A stretch of 63,399 bases of DNA from an uncultured Opitutia bacterium. Its GTDB lineage: Bacteria; Verrucomicrobiota; Verrucomicrobiia; Opitutales; Opitutaceae. The DNA lies in the NCBI GenBank assembly GCA_903900845.1, contig CAIUOU010000002.1, positions 1 through 63,399 of the forward strand. The letters run 5' to 3'. Both the position numbers and the translations under genes were made by a program. The notes under the pieces are model-generated. The model was not told the DNA's origin. It did no database searches and worked only from the letters and a program-made list of their open reading frames with translations. Position 1 is the stretch's first letter. Each line of letters starts with the position of its first letter. Shown piece after piece: positions 18,537 through 28,165 of this stretch.

Positions 18537-20495
18537 GTGCCAGATCAGACGATTACCTCAGTTTCCCGGGAATCCCGGAAGTTCAGGCCTTCGGCCGAGT
18601 TCAAAGCCCAAGCAAATCTTGGGAGCGAGACTCTCTACAAGAAGCTCTACGCCGAGTCTGTCAATAGCCCAGAAAAGTTCTGGGCCCGCCAAGCCAAGGA
18701 GCATCTCGTCTGGCGCAAGCCGTTCAAGAAAGCCCTGAAATGGGATCCGCCGCACGCGCAGTGGTTCACCGGCGGCAAGCTGAACGTCGCCGAGAACTGC
18801 CTCGATCGCCACCTCGGCACCCATCGCGAGAACAAGGCCGCCATCATCTTCGAGGGCGAGCCGGGCGACGTCCGCACGATCACTTACAAGCAGCTGCATT
18901 TCCATGTCTGCCGCGTCGCCCATATTTTCCAGAACATGGGCGTGGGCGAAGGCGACCGCGTGGCCATCTACATGCCGATGATCCCCGAGGCGGTCGTTGC
19001 CATGCTGGCCTGCGCGCGGGTCGGCGCCGTCCACACGGTCGTCTTCGGCGGCTTCAGCCCCGAGTCGCTCAAGGACCGCATCAACGACTGCAAAGCCAAG
19101 CTCGTCATCACCGCCGACGGCGGCTGGCGCCGCGGGAAGGTAATCGAGCTCAAGGCCAACGTCGACAAAGCCCTCGAGGGCACGCCGTCCGTCCAGTCCG
19201 TCATCGTCGTCAAGCGCTGCGGCAACCCCGTCAACATGGTCGAGGGCCGCGACGTCTGGTGGAAGGACGCCTGGGTCGGCGCCCCCAACACCCACAAGGC
19301 CAAGGCCTTCGACTCCGAGCATCCGCTCTTCATTCTCTACACGAGCGGCTCGACCGGAAAACCCAAGGGAGTGCTCCACACGAGCGCCGGTTACCTGCTC
19401 GGAGCCAAACTCAGCTCCCACTACGTTTTCGACCTCAAGGAAAACGACCGCTACTTCTGCTCGGCCGACATCGGCTGGATCACCGGCCACAGCTACGTGG
19501 TCTACGGCCTGCTGAGCAACGGCGCCACGGTCTTCATCTACGAGGGCGCTCCCAACCATCCGGAGCCCGACCGTTTCTGGGAGATGATCGACCGCCACGG
19601 TCTCACCATCCTTTACACCGCGCCCACCGCGATTCGCGCGTTCATGCGCTGGGGTGACAATTACGTCCTGCGCCACCGGCTCGATTCGCTGCGCCTCCTC
19701 GGCAGCGTCGGCGAGCCGATCAACCCCGAGGCGTGGATGTGGTACCACACGATGATCGGCAAGAAGCGCTGCCCGATCGTCGACACGTGGTGGCAGACTG
19801 AGACCGGGTCGATCATGATCACGCCGCTGCCGGGCATCACTCCGACCAAGCCCGGCTCCGGCACGCGGCCGTTCTTCGGGGTCGTGCCCAAGGTGGTCGA
19901 TGAGAAATGCCAGGAGGTCCCGCGTAATTCCGGCGGCAAGCTCGCCATCATGAAGCCGTGGCCGTCGATGCTCCGCACGCTCTGGGGCGACGACGACCGC
20001 TACCAGCGCCAGTACTTCAGCGAGTTCCCCGGCCGGCCCGATGTCTATTTCACCGGCGACGGCGCACGCCAGGATTCCGACGGCTACTTCTGGATCGTCG
20101 GCCGCATCGACGACGTGCTCAACGTTTCCGGCCACCGCATCGGCACCGCCGAGGTGGAGAGCGCGCTGGTCTCGCACCCGTCGGTCGCCGAGGCCGCCGC
20201 GGTCGGCCGACCCGACGAGCTTAAGGGCCAGGCGCTGGTCGTGTTCGTCACCCTGAAGGCCGGCCAGAAGGCCAGCGACGCGCTCAAGGACGAGCTCCGC
20301 GCCCATGTCGCCAGGGAGATCGGCTCGCTCGCGCGGCCCGACGCGGTGCGTTTCGCCGCGGGTCTCCCGAAGACCCGGAGCGGGAAGATCATGCGGCGGA
20401 TCCTCAAGGAGATCGCCGCCGGCGGCCAGGTGAAGGGTGACACCACCACCCTCGAGGACTTCAGCGTCGTCGCGGCGCTGCAGTCGGAGGAGTGA
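18537..20495 (+). CDS. acsA: Acetyl-CoA synthetase (acetate-CoA ligase)
   Basis: This AMP-forming enzyme activates acetate to acetyl-CoA via acetyl-AMP. The 652-residue length is standard. Motifs: the phosphate-binding loop [22 protein letters not shown] for acetyl/AMP binding, [20 protein letters not shown] at the hinge, [14 protein letters not shown], and the C-terminal [11 protein letters not shown] with the lysine that is typically acetylated for regulation. The start is GTG at 18537; no in-frame ATG with similarity lies nearby. A strong factor-independent terminator follows at 20523. No acs-linked regulator is adjacent. Confidence 0.95.
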   Translation: MPDQTITSVSRESRKFRPSAEFKAQANLGSETLYKKLYAESVNSPEKFWARQAKEHLVWRKPFKKALKWDPPHAQWFTGGKLNVAENCLDRHLGTHRENKAAIIFEGEPGDVRTITYKQLHFHVCRVAHIFQNMGVGEGDRVAIYMPMIPEAVVAMLACARVGAVHTVVFGGFSPESLKDRINDCKAKLVITADGGWRRGKVIELKANVDKALEGTPSVQSVIVVKRCGNPVNMVEGRDVWWKDAWVGAPNTHKAKAFDSEHPLFILYTSGSTGKPKGVLHTSAGYLLGAKLSSHYVFDLKENDRYFCSADIGWITGHSYVVYGLLSNGATVFIYEGAPNHPEPDRFWEMIDRHGLTILYTAPTAIRAFMRWGDNYVLRHRLDSLRLLGSVGEPINPEAWMWYHTMIGKKRCPIVDTWWQTETGSIMITPLPGITPTKPGSGTRPFFGVVPKVVDEKCQEVPRNSGGKLAIMKPWPSMLRTLWGDDDRYQRQYFSEFPGRPDVYFTGDGARQDSDGYFWIVGRIDDVLNVSGHRIGTAEVESALVSHPSVAEAAAVGRPDELKGQALVVFVTLKAGQKASDALKDELRAHVAREIGSLARPDAVRFAAGLPKTRSGKIMRRILKEIAAGGQVKGDTTTLEDFSVVAALQSEE

Positions 20496-20522
20496 TCCCG
20501 GCAGTCACGCTCCTGATCACAG

Positions 20523-20554
20523 AAAACCGGCGCGCTGGACGCGCCGGTTTTTTT
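20523..20554 (+). terminator. Factor-independent terminator after acs
   Basis: A perfect 12-bp stem (20523-20534 with 20540-20551) with loop CTGGA is followed by further T residues to 20554. The stem starts with AAAA and ends with TTTT, so it can work in both directions. It lies between the convergent acs and TonB-receptor genes and probably ends both. Confidence 0.85.
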
Positions 20555-20634
20555 GCGTCCCGTCGAGGTGCGGGTGGATGTCGTCAGGCGTGCGGCGCCC
20601 GCATGCGGCCGGGCGACGCGACCCGGGGTGTCCC

Positions 20635-23600
20635 TCAGAAGGAGCCCTTCAGGCCGAGGGTGAAGGGCCGGCCGAAGGCGCCATGGTAGAACTCCCGCGC
20701 GTGCCGCGGGGTCTGCGACCCATAGGCGAACTCGTTCTGGATCTCGTCGGTCGCGTTACGGACATTCGCGTACAGCGACACGGTCCGCGCGAGGCGCACG
20801 TCGAGGCTGAGGTCGAGTTGCGTGCGGGGTTGCGGGTAGCGGAAGGCGTCCGGCCCCATGTCGGGGTAAGAGACGGCCTTTTGCTCGCCGCGGTAGTTCC
20901 ACTTGGCGATGACCGTCGCGCGGCGCCAGGCCACCGTGAAGCCCCAGTTGACCGATTCCGGCAGAAAGCCCGTGAAGTCGGCCAAGGCGTCGCCCTCAAG
21001 CTTCAGCTTGGTGGCGTTCACGAAGACGGTGACGTGCCGGCCCCACGCCGCGAGCGGCGCGAGGGAGTGGCGTAGATTGATCTCCGCGCCGCGGACGCGG
21101 GCGGACCCGGAGTTGAATTTGGTGGTGACGCGCCAGCCGAGATAGCGCGCGTCCAACCCGAGGGTCTCGAGGTCCGCGGCGGTCGCGTCCTTGACGAAGT
21201 TGCCGAAGAAGTCGCGCACCTCCTTGAGGAAGACCCCGCCGCTGACGACCCCGCCCTGGTCGGTGTAGTACTCGGCGGAAAGGTCGTAGTTGTCGGCGGT
21301 CCACGGCTTCAGGCCGATGTTGCTCAGGGCGATTCGGCCGCGGGTTTGGTCCGGGTCCGCGTTCAGATCGTCATCCTGATTCACGGTGGTGTTGGGAATG
21401 ATGTTGCTGAAGTTGGGCCGGCCGTAGGTGCGGGCGTAGGCGGCGCGGAGGAGGAGCCGCTCGGTCGCGTTGAAATTGAGGTGAAGACTGGGGTAGTAGC
21501 CCTGATAGGAGCGTTCGGCGCGAGCTGCCCGGGCGCGGTAAATCAGCGGCACCTCGGCCAGGGAGCCCGCGGCGCCGGCCTCCGGCTTTCGGATGCGGGC
21601 TCCCGTGGGTGTGCGGGCGAAACTGCCATTCGGGTTTCGCGCGAAGACCGCGTCGGGATCCTGGATCGGGCCGAAGCCGATGTCCGTGGTCCGCTCGAAA
21701 CGCACGCCGGTCACGGCGTTGAGCCGGTTGCGGAAGGCGCTGGCCTCCATCTGGAGATAGCCGGCGGAAGCGGTTTCCTCGATGTATTTCGACTGGAGGA
21801 GGTTGTTGCTCAGCGTGGTGCGCTCCTGCGCGAGCGTCTGGCTGAAGAGTGCCGGATTGGCGGTGAAGGCGGTCCAGACCTTGTGCGGCGAAACCCATGG
21901 CACGTGGGGCTTCGAAGCGAGGGTGGAGAACTTGCGCGTGCCGTAGTAAACCTCGGCGAGATAGGGCGTCGCGGATCGGTCGCCGTTCACGCCGTTGTAG
22001 TTGTAGGTGCGGCCGTTCAGCCGCACATCATCATTGGTCTGCACCCGGTGGAGGCCGCCGATTTGCAGGGCCGCGGGGAAAGGAAGGAAGCCGAGCCGGC
22101 GGCGGACGTCGAGGCCGCCCCCGGTGATGGTCGCGCGGATATCCGTGTTGGGCACGCCGGCTGCGGAGGTGATCGCGTAGTTCCCGAGGTTGAACGCGTC
22201 GACCGGCCGGTCGGCGTTGTCGAAAACCTCGAAGTCCGAGAGGTTCCCTTCGCGGATTCCGCGGTAGTTGAGCCGTACCGGAACGGCGAGACCGACCGCC
22301 ACGCTGTTGAAGAAGCCGCGCGCGGTGTCGCGCCTCCAGGCCTTGGAGTTCGAGCGACTGCCCGAGGCCTGAATGCGCCACGTGCCGTCATCATACCGGT
22401 AGCGGAGGTCGCCCGCGACGTTCAGCCCGTTGCTCTTCGCGAAGCTGAAGGATTGCGCCACGGATCCGCGGCCTGTCGCGCCGAGCACCTCCGACTCGGT
22501 GAAGGAAAGCGCGCGCCCTCCCGCCACGGAGGGGGTACCGACGTTCCCAAGCGTCGGGTTGAACTGGGAGTTATAGCTGTTGTGGTCGTAGTAGTTCACC
22601 GTGGCGCCCGCCGAGAGCACGGCGTGCCGGTGCGGCCGCCAGTCGAGTTTCACCGAGAGTGAGTCGCGCTCGTAGTCGCGGGAGACCTCCACGTTGCGGT
22701 GCCGCCAAAGGTAGGGGTTGGCGGGCGTCGCGCTGGTCCCGGTCGCGCTGGCCCGGTAGTCGGTGTACCAGGTGTCGGTCTCGAAGGAGGTCACCGAGTG
22801 GAGCGCCGTGATCACCAGACCGAGGTCGCGCGAGAGCGGCAGCGTGTAGTCGAGGCTGAGATCGGGGAGTAATTTGTAGCTGCGCTCATTGTCCGGCGCA
22901 GGCGTTCGCCCGAAGGCGAAGGACTGCTCGCTGGATGATATCCCGGCCCGCCAGCGCAGTTCCGCGCGACTGCGCTCGAAGGCGCTTTTCGTGACCAGGT
23001 TGATCGAGCCTGACATCGTGTCGGCGGGAGAGGAGGGCAGCGGCACCTTGGTGACCTCAACCCGCGAGATGCTGTTCACCCCCACCCGTGAGGGGGAGAA
23101 GTCGCGCTCGCCGGAGGCGTTGGCACCGGCCAGCTGCATGCCGTCGGACGAGACGATGGTCATGCCGCTGGGAAAGCCGCGGATGAGCACGCCTTCGGTC
23201 TCGAGGGCACCGTAGGCGGCGGCGACACCGGGCAGGAAGCGGAGGAAGTCGCCCACGCTCCCTCCCAGCGGATCGCCGAGGGTCTCGGTGGAAACGACGC
23301 TCTTAAGATTGGGGGAGAAGCGCTGCTCGTTGATCGCGATGGCCTGCCCGTCGGTCTCGCGGGCGGTGGCGACGCGGAAGGGGTCGAGTCGAACCGTGCC
23401 GTCGCCGGTCCCGTAGCGGGCGGCGCTCGACAGGACGAAGTCACGCTCAGCGGTGCCGCCGGGTGTCACGTTTACCGTCGCAGTCAACGGATCCAGGCCC
23501 GTGTAGAAGACCTCGAGGGTAACGGGGCCCGGTGCAACCTCGGCGAGATGGTAGGCTCCCGAGTCGTCCGTGAGGGCAAGGATCTCGGTGCCGCGGACGG

Positions 23601-23754
23601 CGACGCGGGCGCGTTGCAGGTAGGCTCCGGTGGCGGCGTTGCTGACGCGGCCGGTGATCACTCCAGCAGCCGGCGCGGCGGCCTGGGCCGGGAGGAGGCC
23701 GGCGAGCAGTCCGCAAAGAAGGCCGGCGATGGAGAGGGGGAATCGGATCAACAT
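20635..23754 (-). CDS. TonB-dependent outer membrane receptor with carboxypeptidase-regulatory-like domain
   Basis: A 1039-residue outer membrane receptor. The start is the ATG at 23754, which gives a signal peptide (about 1-25); 40 upstream codons lack one. An N-terminal CarboxypepD_reg-like domain (about 30-110, GVITGRVSNAATGAYL) is followed by a plug with EQRFSPNLKSVVSTETLGD and FLRFLPGV. This sequence style is common in Opitutaceae receptors of the TonB-Xanth-Caul type. The plug's GVLIRGFPSGMTIV motif is conserved, and the C-terminal beta-barrel ends in Phe. It likely imports an oligosaccharide or other large substrate. It follows the esterase-like gene by 41 nt on the same strand and probably shares its operon. 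Confidence 0.92.
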   Translation of the reverse strand: MLIRFPLSIAGLLCGLLAGLLPAQAAAPAAGVITGRVSNAATGAYLQRARVAVRGTEILALTDDSGAYHLAEVAPGPVTLEVFYTGLDPLTATVNVTPGGTAERDFVLSSAARYGTGDGTVRLDPFRVATARETDGQAIAINEQRFSPNLKSVVSTETLGDPLGGSVGDFLRFLPGVAAAYGALETEGVLIRGFPSGMTIVSSDGMQLAGANASGERDFSPSRVGVNSISRVEVTKVPLPSSPADTMSGSINLVTKSAFERSRAELRWRAGISSSEQSFAFGRTPAPDNERSYKLLPDLSLDYTLPLSRDLGLVITALHSVTSFETDTWYTDYRASATGTSATPANPYLWRHRNVEVSRDYERDSLSVKLDWRPHRHAVLSAGATVNYYDHNSYNSQFNPTLGNVGTPSVAGGRALSFTESEVLGATGRGSVAQSFSFAKSNGLNVAGDLRYRYDDGTWRIQASGSRSNSKAWRRDTARGFFNSVAVGLAVPVRLNYRGIREGNLSDFEVFDNADRPVDAFNLGNYAITSAAGVPNTDIRATITGGGLDVRRRLGFLPFPAALQIGGLHRVQTNDDVRLNGRTYNYNGVNGDRSATPYLAEVYYGTRKFSTLASKPHVPWVSPHKVWTAFTANPALFSQTLAQERTTLSNNLLQSKYIEETASAGYLQMEASAFRNRLNAVTGVRFERTTDIGFGPIQDPDAVFARNPNGSFARTPTGARIRKPEAGAAGSLAEVPLIYRARAARAERSYQGYYPSLHLNFNATERLLLRAAYARTYGRPNFSNIIPNTTVNQDDDLNADPDQTRGRIALSNIGLKPWTADNYDLSAEYYTDQGGVVSGGVFLKEVRDFFGNFVKDATAADLETLGLDARYLGWRVTTKFNSGSARVRGAEINLRHSLAPLAAWGRHVTVFVNATKLKLEGDALADFTGFLPESVNWGFTVAWRRATVIAKWNYRGEQKAVSYPDMGPDAFRYPQPRTQLDLSLDVRLARTVSLYANVRNATDEIQNEFAYGSQTPRHAREFYHGAFGRPFTLGLKGSF

Positions 23755-23795
23755 GGGGGAAGGGCGCGGAGTTTGGATGGAGCGAAGCGTGGATT

Positions 23796-25040
23796 TCAGC
23801 GGACCGGCGGGAGCCGAGCCTTCGCCTCCCGCAGCCAGCTTTCGTGGACGAAAAAGTCCTTCTGCGCGGTCCATTCCGCCGCGGTCAGGACGAAAAGTTC
23901 CTCGCGACGCAGCCCGCGCACGCCGGCGCCGATCGCGCGCGTGCCTCCCTCCCGCTGCTCGGTGGCGTAAAGGCGGTCCAGCTCGACGCCACCCGACTTT
24001 GCCCAGGGCCCGATATGGGTCTCGGGCAGCGCTTCGATGGCGGCTTCGTCCCAGCGGGGAAAGTCGATCTGTCGCTCCAGCCAGCGGGCCACGGGCTTGG
24101 TCACAAAATACGGCCGGTGTCCGGCCGCGGGCTCCCAGCCGAGGTCAAAGACGTTTTTCTCGTCGCCGCGCAGCGCCGTGACCCGCGCTCGAACGGACCG
24201 CATGTGTTCCTCCCCGAGGTGCGGGACTGAAACGGTGGTATCCTCCAGGCCGTTGTGCACCAGGGCGGGACCGCGGGCGGCGTGCAGTGCGTAGATGACC
24301 GCCGGACGGTCACCTAGGAACGAAAGCGAGCGGTAAGGTGTGCCCTGGCACATCGGCTTGGAGCGGTCCCAGTAGCCATCTGGGCCGTCGAGGTTGCCGC
24401 CGCCCACCAGGACGCAGGCCCGCAGGCGCGGATCCGCCGCCCCGGCCAGCGCAAGGATGAATGATCCCATCGAGTAGCCGGCCGCGGCGATCCGGCGCGC
24501 GTCGACGTCCGGGCGGGAGCGGAGGTAGGACACGGCCTGCAGCACGTCAGTCACCATGAGGCCGGCGACGCGCCGGGCGAGTTCCTCGGGGGGCTCGACC
24601 TTGTCGTGCGCGCGGGTGCCGGAACGGCGGTTGACGTTGCGCTCGCCCTCGCCCGCGGGGTCGTAGGTCAGCACGATCGCGCCGGCTCGGGCGTAGGCCA
24701 CGCCGGAGTAAAACGCGTACCAGCTGAATTTATCCCCGCCGTGACCGTTGACGATGATCAATGCCGGGGCGGGCGCGCCCGCTTCGCGGGGCCGGTAAAG
24801 GATGGCGGGCACCCGCAGGCCGAATTGCGTCCCGTAGGTCACCCGTTCGGCCACGATCCCCGGCTCCGGTTCAAAGCCACCATGCACCCGGGGGGACAGT
24901 TCGGGCTGGGGATCGGGCACGTGCAGCGTCCGAAGGATGTCTCTCCTCCACGCGTTCTCCTGCGCCAAGGTTTGAGGTGAGGCGGCGAGCGGGCCGGCGG
25001 CCGCAACGAGGCAAACGGCGAAACAAAGGAACGAAAGCAT
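23796..25040 (-). CDS. Secreted alpha/beta-hydrolase, acetyl-xylan-esterase-like
   Basis: A 414-residue exported alpha/beta hydrolase with a signal peptide (about 1-20). The nucleophile elbow GYSMGS carries Ser190, and the oxyanion region IIVNGHGGDK is at about 95-104. The likely catalytic histidine is in PAAGHRPYFV (about 308). The pattern fits esterases of the AXE1/Abhydrolase_7 kind that deacetylate polysaccharides; a peptidase-like or other ester substrate is possible. It is the first gene of a probable operon with the TonB-dependent receptor, which suggests the two handle the same substrate. The leader before the ATG is CT-rich. Confidence 0.85.
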   Translation of the reverse strand: MLSFLCFAVCLVAAAGPLAASPQTLAQENAWRRDILRTLHVPDPQPELSPRVHGGFEPEPGIVAERVTYGTQFGLRVPAILYRPREAGAPAPALIIVNGHGGDKFSWYAFYSGVAYARAGAIVLTYDPAGEGERNVNRRSGTRAHDKVEPPEELARRVAGLMVTDVLQAVSYLRSRPDVDARRIAAAGYSMGSFILALAGAADPRLRACVLVGGGNLDGPDGYWDRSKPMCQGTPYRSLSFLGDRPAVIYALHAARGPALVHNGLEDTTVSVPHLGEEHMRSVRARVTALRGDEKNVFDLGWEPAAGHRPYFVTKPVARWLERQIDFPRWDEAAIEALPETHIGPWAKSGGVELDRLYATEQREGGTRAIGAGVRGLRREELFVLTAAEWTAQKDFFVHESWLREAKARLPPVR

Positions 25041-25260
25041 GGGGAGGGGTGGCGCGGACCGGCCCGGGGACAGGATAGCTGGGTAGCCTACGGTGGGGTG
25101 TCGCGAGCCAGCCTTCGCTGTACGGCAAGGTCAACGCCTCATCCCTGCTGGAAGTCCGGGGAGCGGCGTTTCCCCGAGTTGTCGTTCTCCCGATCCCTTC
25201 GCCCGAGAAACCTGTTGCGGCGGCTGTAACGTTGGCGCTTCACTCACGTCCTTTCCCCCG

Positions 25261-25980
25261 ATGCCGTTTGCGCAACCCGGCTCCTGTCGCCGACTTCCCG
25301 TGCGCGGCTGCCGCGAGGCGGCCGCCGGCGGTTTCACTTTGCTGGAGCTTCTCACCGTGATCGCGGTCATCGGCATCCTCGCCTCTTTGTCGGTGGGCGC
25401 GATCCGCGGGGCCAAGGAACGCGGGATGATCGCCCGCAGCCGCGGCGAGCTCGCCACCGTCTCGGCCGCGTTGGAGCAATTCAAGACACTTTACGGCGAT
25501 TACCCGCAGACGGGCGGCTTCGCGCAGGCGCCGGCCACGCCGACCGCTACCGGCACCGGGCCGGGGACGCAGACCGCGCAGGCGAAGCTCTTCAATTGCC
25601 TGACCGGCGTCTTCGGGGCGCGGGCCTTCAACCCCAACAATCGCGTGAGCGGCCCCAACCTGCTCGAGATCTCGCGCTTCACGGTCAACGGCACACTCAC
25701 CAACCAGTTCCTCATCCCGGTGAGCAACGCGCCCCTGCCTCCCGCCAAGGTCGAGCAGAACGCCTGCCTCGTCGACCCGTGGGGGCGCCGCTACAGCTAC
25801 TACTACCGCACCGCGAACAACGCCGCCGGCTGGCAGGCCACCGGCTATGTGCTTTATTCCGCCGGTCCGCGCGTCGCCGCCAACGGCACCCAGACCGCAC
25901 CCCTCAACCCGACCAACGGCTTGCTGCTCGCCACCCAGACCGCCGAGATGCTCGACAACATCTACGCCAGCGCCCCGTGA
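25261..25980 (+). CDS. GspG-like pseudopilin, first gene of the cassette
   Basis: A 239-residue protein with a type IV prepilin leader: cleavage expected at Gly24-Phe25, followed by TLLELLTVIAVIGILAS with Glu29 at mature position 5. The C-terminal part has the GspG hallmarks: FKTLYGDYPQTGG after the helix, then DPWGRRYSYYY and YVLYSAGPR, matching the DPWG and YxLYSxG motifs that bind calcium in major pseudopilins. The start at 25261 is chosen for leader length; the frame extends upstream without similarity. It begins a run of six co-directional genes with overlaps or gaps of 4 nt, in T2SS order. A CT-rich leader precedes the ATG. Confidence 0.88.
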   Translation: MPFAQPGSCRRLPVRGCREAAAGGFTLLELLTVIAVIGILASLSVGAIRGAKERGMIARSRGELATVSAALEQFKTLYGDYPQTGGFAQAPATPTATGTGPGTQTAQAKLFNCLTGVFGARAFNPNNRVSGPNLLEISRFTVNGTLTNQFLIPVSNAPLPPAKVEQNACLVDPWGRRYSYYYRTANNAAGWQATGYVLYSAGPRVAANGTQTAPLNPTNGLLLATQTAEMLDNIYASAP

Positions 25981-25984
25981 AGCG

Positions 25985-26746
25985 ATGAAACTCCCCCGCC
26001 GCCTTCCTTCCCGCCGCCCGCGCCGCTCCGCCGGGTTCACCCTCATCGAGTTGCTCACCGTGGTCGCCATCCTTGGCATCCTCGCCGCGATCCTCGTGCC
26101 CACCACCTCGGCCGCGCGCAACGCCGCCAAAAAGGCCAAGACCCGCGGCCAGTTCGCCCAATGGGGCGCCGCCATCGAGGCTTTCCGCCAGGAGTACGGC
26201 TATTACCCGACGTTTGAGTCGACCGGCGCCGGCATGAACAAGGTCAATGGCAACACCGTCGGCGGCACCAACCTCGCCGCCGTCCACCGCTTCTACGAGA
26301 CCCTCGTCGGTTCCCGCCGCGACGGCGCCGCCCTGCCGACCACCACCTCCGGCACGCCTCCGCCCCCGCAGGCGCAGAATTCCCGCCGCGTCCAGTTCAT
26401 CACCTTCACCGAGGCCGACGTCGTGCCCGTCGCCACCACCGACGCCTCGCTCACCTCCAAGCGGGGCCTGATCCGCGACGCCTTCGAAAACACCGACATC
26501 GCCGTGCTCGTCGACCGCAACCTCGACGGGGCGATCAAGATCGGCGGCACCGGCGGCGACAGCATCGCCACCGCCCCGACCGTGACGCCTCCCGACAACA
26601 CCGGCATCCGCCTCGCGCCGGTCACCTCGGGCACCACGCCCGACATCCCGCCGGTGGCCCAGGGAGGGCTGCGCCTTGGCGTCGCGTTCTACAGTCTGCC
26701 GCCCGGCGCGCGCACGACCTCGGATTTCATCTTCAGCTGGAAATGA
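25985..26746 (+). CDS. Second GspG-like prepilin-type protein
   Basis: A 253-residue protein with leader cleavage at Gly17-Phe18 and TLIELLTVVAILGILAA (Glu22 at mature position 5). After the helix it has FAQWGAAIEAFRQEYGYYPTFE, paralogous to the first gene, but no clear DPWG motif; a Pro-rich middle and a serine/threonine-rich C-terminal region follow. It is probably a minor or alternative pseudopilin. The ATG is 4 nt after the previous stop, and its own stop overlaps the next start by 4 nt. It has no named counterpart in the standard gsp operon. Confidence 0.85.
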   Translation: MKLPRRLPSRRPRRSAGFTLIELLTVVAILGILAAILVPTTSAARNAAKKAKTRGQFAQWGAAIEAFRQEYGYYPTFESTGAGMNKVNGNTVGGTNLAAVHRFYETLVGSRRDGAALPTTTSGTPPPPQAQNSRRVQFITFTEADVVPVATTDASLTSKRGLIRDAFENTDIAVLVDRNLDGAIKIGGTGGDSIATAPTVTPPDNTGIRLAPVTSGTTPDIPPVAQGGLRLGVAFYSLPPGARTTSDFIFSWK

Positions 26747-27501
26747 CCGGTCGGGAGAAGAGCCGCGGCGAACCGCGGGCGTGCCGGGCAAGAGCGTTCA
26801 CCCTGATCGAGCTGATGGTGGTGATCGGCCTCATCGTCGTGCTCGCCGCCGGCGTGGGCATCGCGGTCGCGGGCCGGGGAGGTGAGGGCGCCGCGCTCGC
26901 GAACGCGCAAAACATGGTTTCCAGCCTCGTCGGCCTCACCCGCGTGCAGGCGGCCCTGCACCAGACAAACACGCGGCTGCTGGTCTACGCGCAGCAACCT
27001 CCGGCCGCCACCGCCGACGCCACCAAGTACCTCCGGGCCCTGCAGGTCGCGCGGCTCGACACCCTTCCGAACGGCGCGAGCGCGTGGGTCGCGGTCGGGG
27101 ACCCGGTGCTGCTGCCCGAACCGATCTGCGTGGTGCCGCCCGCCCCGGTTCCGGTGAACCACCTCAACACGGGGGTGACGTGGCAGAACAACGCCGCCAC
27201 CGGCCCGGTCTCCACCCTCTCCACCGCCACCGGTTTCAGCTACCGCGGCCAGTCCAACCCCGCCGCCGCGCTGCAGTTCTTCGGACGCCAGGGCCAGAAC
27301 GGCCGTATCCATTTCCTGGAGTTCGCGCCCGACGGCACCGTGGTCTCCAACACCTCCGGCAATCCGACGAAGATCGCGCTGACCACCGCGGTCCTCGGCA
27401 TCAACGCCCTGCCGCGGTTCAACAACGCCAACAGCGTGCGCGGGCTGTTCGTCCGCCGCTCCGGCTCGGTTTCGCTCGTCAACTCCGCGACCGGCTTTTG
27501 A
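26743..27501 (+). CDS. GspH-like prepilin-type protein (Verru_Chthon D-like)
   Basis: A 252-residue protein with a prepilin motif RAFTLIELMVV. The residue before the cleavage site is Ala18 rather than the usual Gly, with Phe19 as mature +1 and Glu23 at +5. The segment after the helix (LVGLTRVQAALHQTNTRLLVY) resembles the GspH/FimT pattern, and the position between the G-like and I-like genes also fits H. I think it corresponds to Verru_Chthon cassette protein D. ATGA overlap with the previous gene implies coupling. Confidence 0.8.
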   Translation: MTGREKSRGEPRACRARAFTLIELMVVIGLIVVLAAGVGIAVAGRGGEGAALANAQNMVSSLVGLTRVQAALHQTNTRLLVYAQQPPAATADATKYLRALQVARLDTLPNGASAWVAVGDPVLLPEPICVVPPAPVPVNHLNTGVTWQNNAATGPVSTLSTATGFSYRGQSNPAAALQFFGRQGQNGRIHFLEFAPDGTVVSNTSGNPTKIALTTAVLGINALPRFNNANSVRGLFVRRSGSVSLVNSATGF

Positions 27502-27505
27502 GACG

Positions 27506-28165
27506 ATGCGCGCGCACCGACCGGATTCCTTCCCCCGCCGCGGCCCCGCGGGCTTCTCGCTCATCGAGGTCATCGCCGCCGTCGTCATCTTCGCCATCGG
27601 CATGATCTCCGTGCTCGGCCTTTACGGGCCGCTCACGAAGTCGGTCGCGGCGGTGAGCGATACCGACGCCGCCGCGCGGGTGGCGGACGCCGTGCGCTCC
27701 CGGCTGCGGATGCTCCCCTTCGAGCAGGCGCTCGCCCTGGTGCAGGATCCTTCCGCGGTGGCGCGCAAGGACGCCGACGGCGCCTACAATCCCAACGACG
27801 GCGCGCGCCATCCGGCGGTGATGTTCGCGCGCGCCGACGGCGAGGTCGGCATCTACGACGCGGCGCAGGGCCGGCGCGCTTGGTTCAGCTCGACCGGGGC
27901 GCGCCTGCTCGACGCCGACAAGGCCTTCGAGCTCGACCTGATCCGCAACGAGACGCTTTCACCGAAGCCGGTGGCGGACGCGGCGACGGGCGTCACGCCG
28001 GTGGAACTTCACGTGGCTTACGCGCTCCGCGTCCGCTGGCCGGCCTTCGTGCAGACGGCTCCGGGCGTCGCGGTGCAGGGCGGTCAGAACACTTCGGGCG
28101 GCCCGGTGCCGTTCGACCACGGCCGCAAGGGCGTGGTGTACTTCTCGGGGGTGATCTCGCGGTGA
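27506..28165 (+). CDS. GspI-like prepilin-type protein (Verru_Chthon B-like)
   Basis: A 219-residue protein with cleavage at Gly16-Phe17 and SLIEVIAAVVIFAIGMIS (Glu21 at +5). The helix with IEVxxAxxIFAIGM is typical of GspI minor pseudopilins. The C-terminus runs through WPAFVQTAPG to KGVVYFSGVISR. It probably corresponds to Verru_Chthon cassette protein B. It begins 4 nt after the GspH-like stop and overlaps the next gene by 4 nt (GTGA). Confidence 0.82.
   Translation: MRAHRPDSFPRRGPAGFSLIEVIAAVVIFAIGMISVLGLYGPLTKSVAAVSDTDAAARVADAVRSRLRMLPFEQALALVQDPSAVARKDADGAYNPNDGARHPAVMFARADGEVGIYDAAQGRRAWFSSTGARLLDADKAFELDLIRNETLSPKPVADAATGVTPVELHVAYALRVRWPAFVQTAPGVAVQGGQNTSGGPVPFDHGRKGVVYFSGVISR

Noticed and set aside
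18558-20306. Antisense frame of 582 codons opposite acs
   Set aside because: Acs is unambiguous on the plus strand; the antisense product has no motifs.
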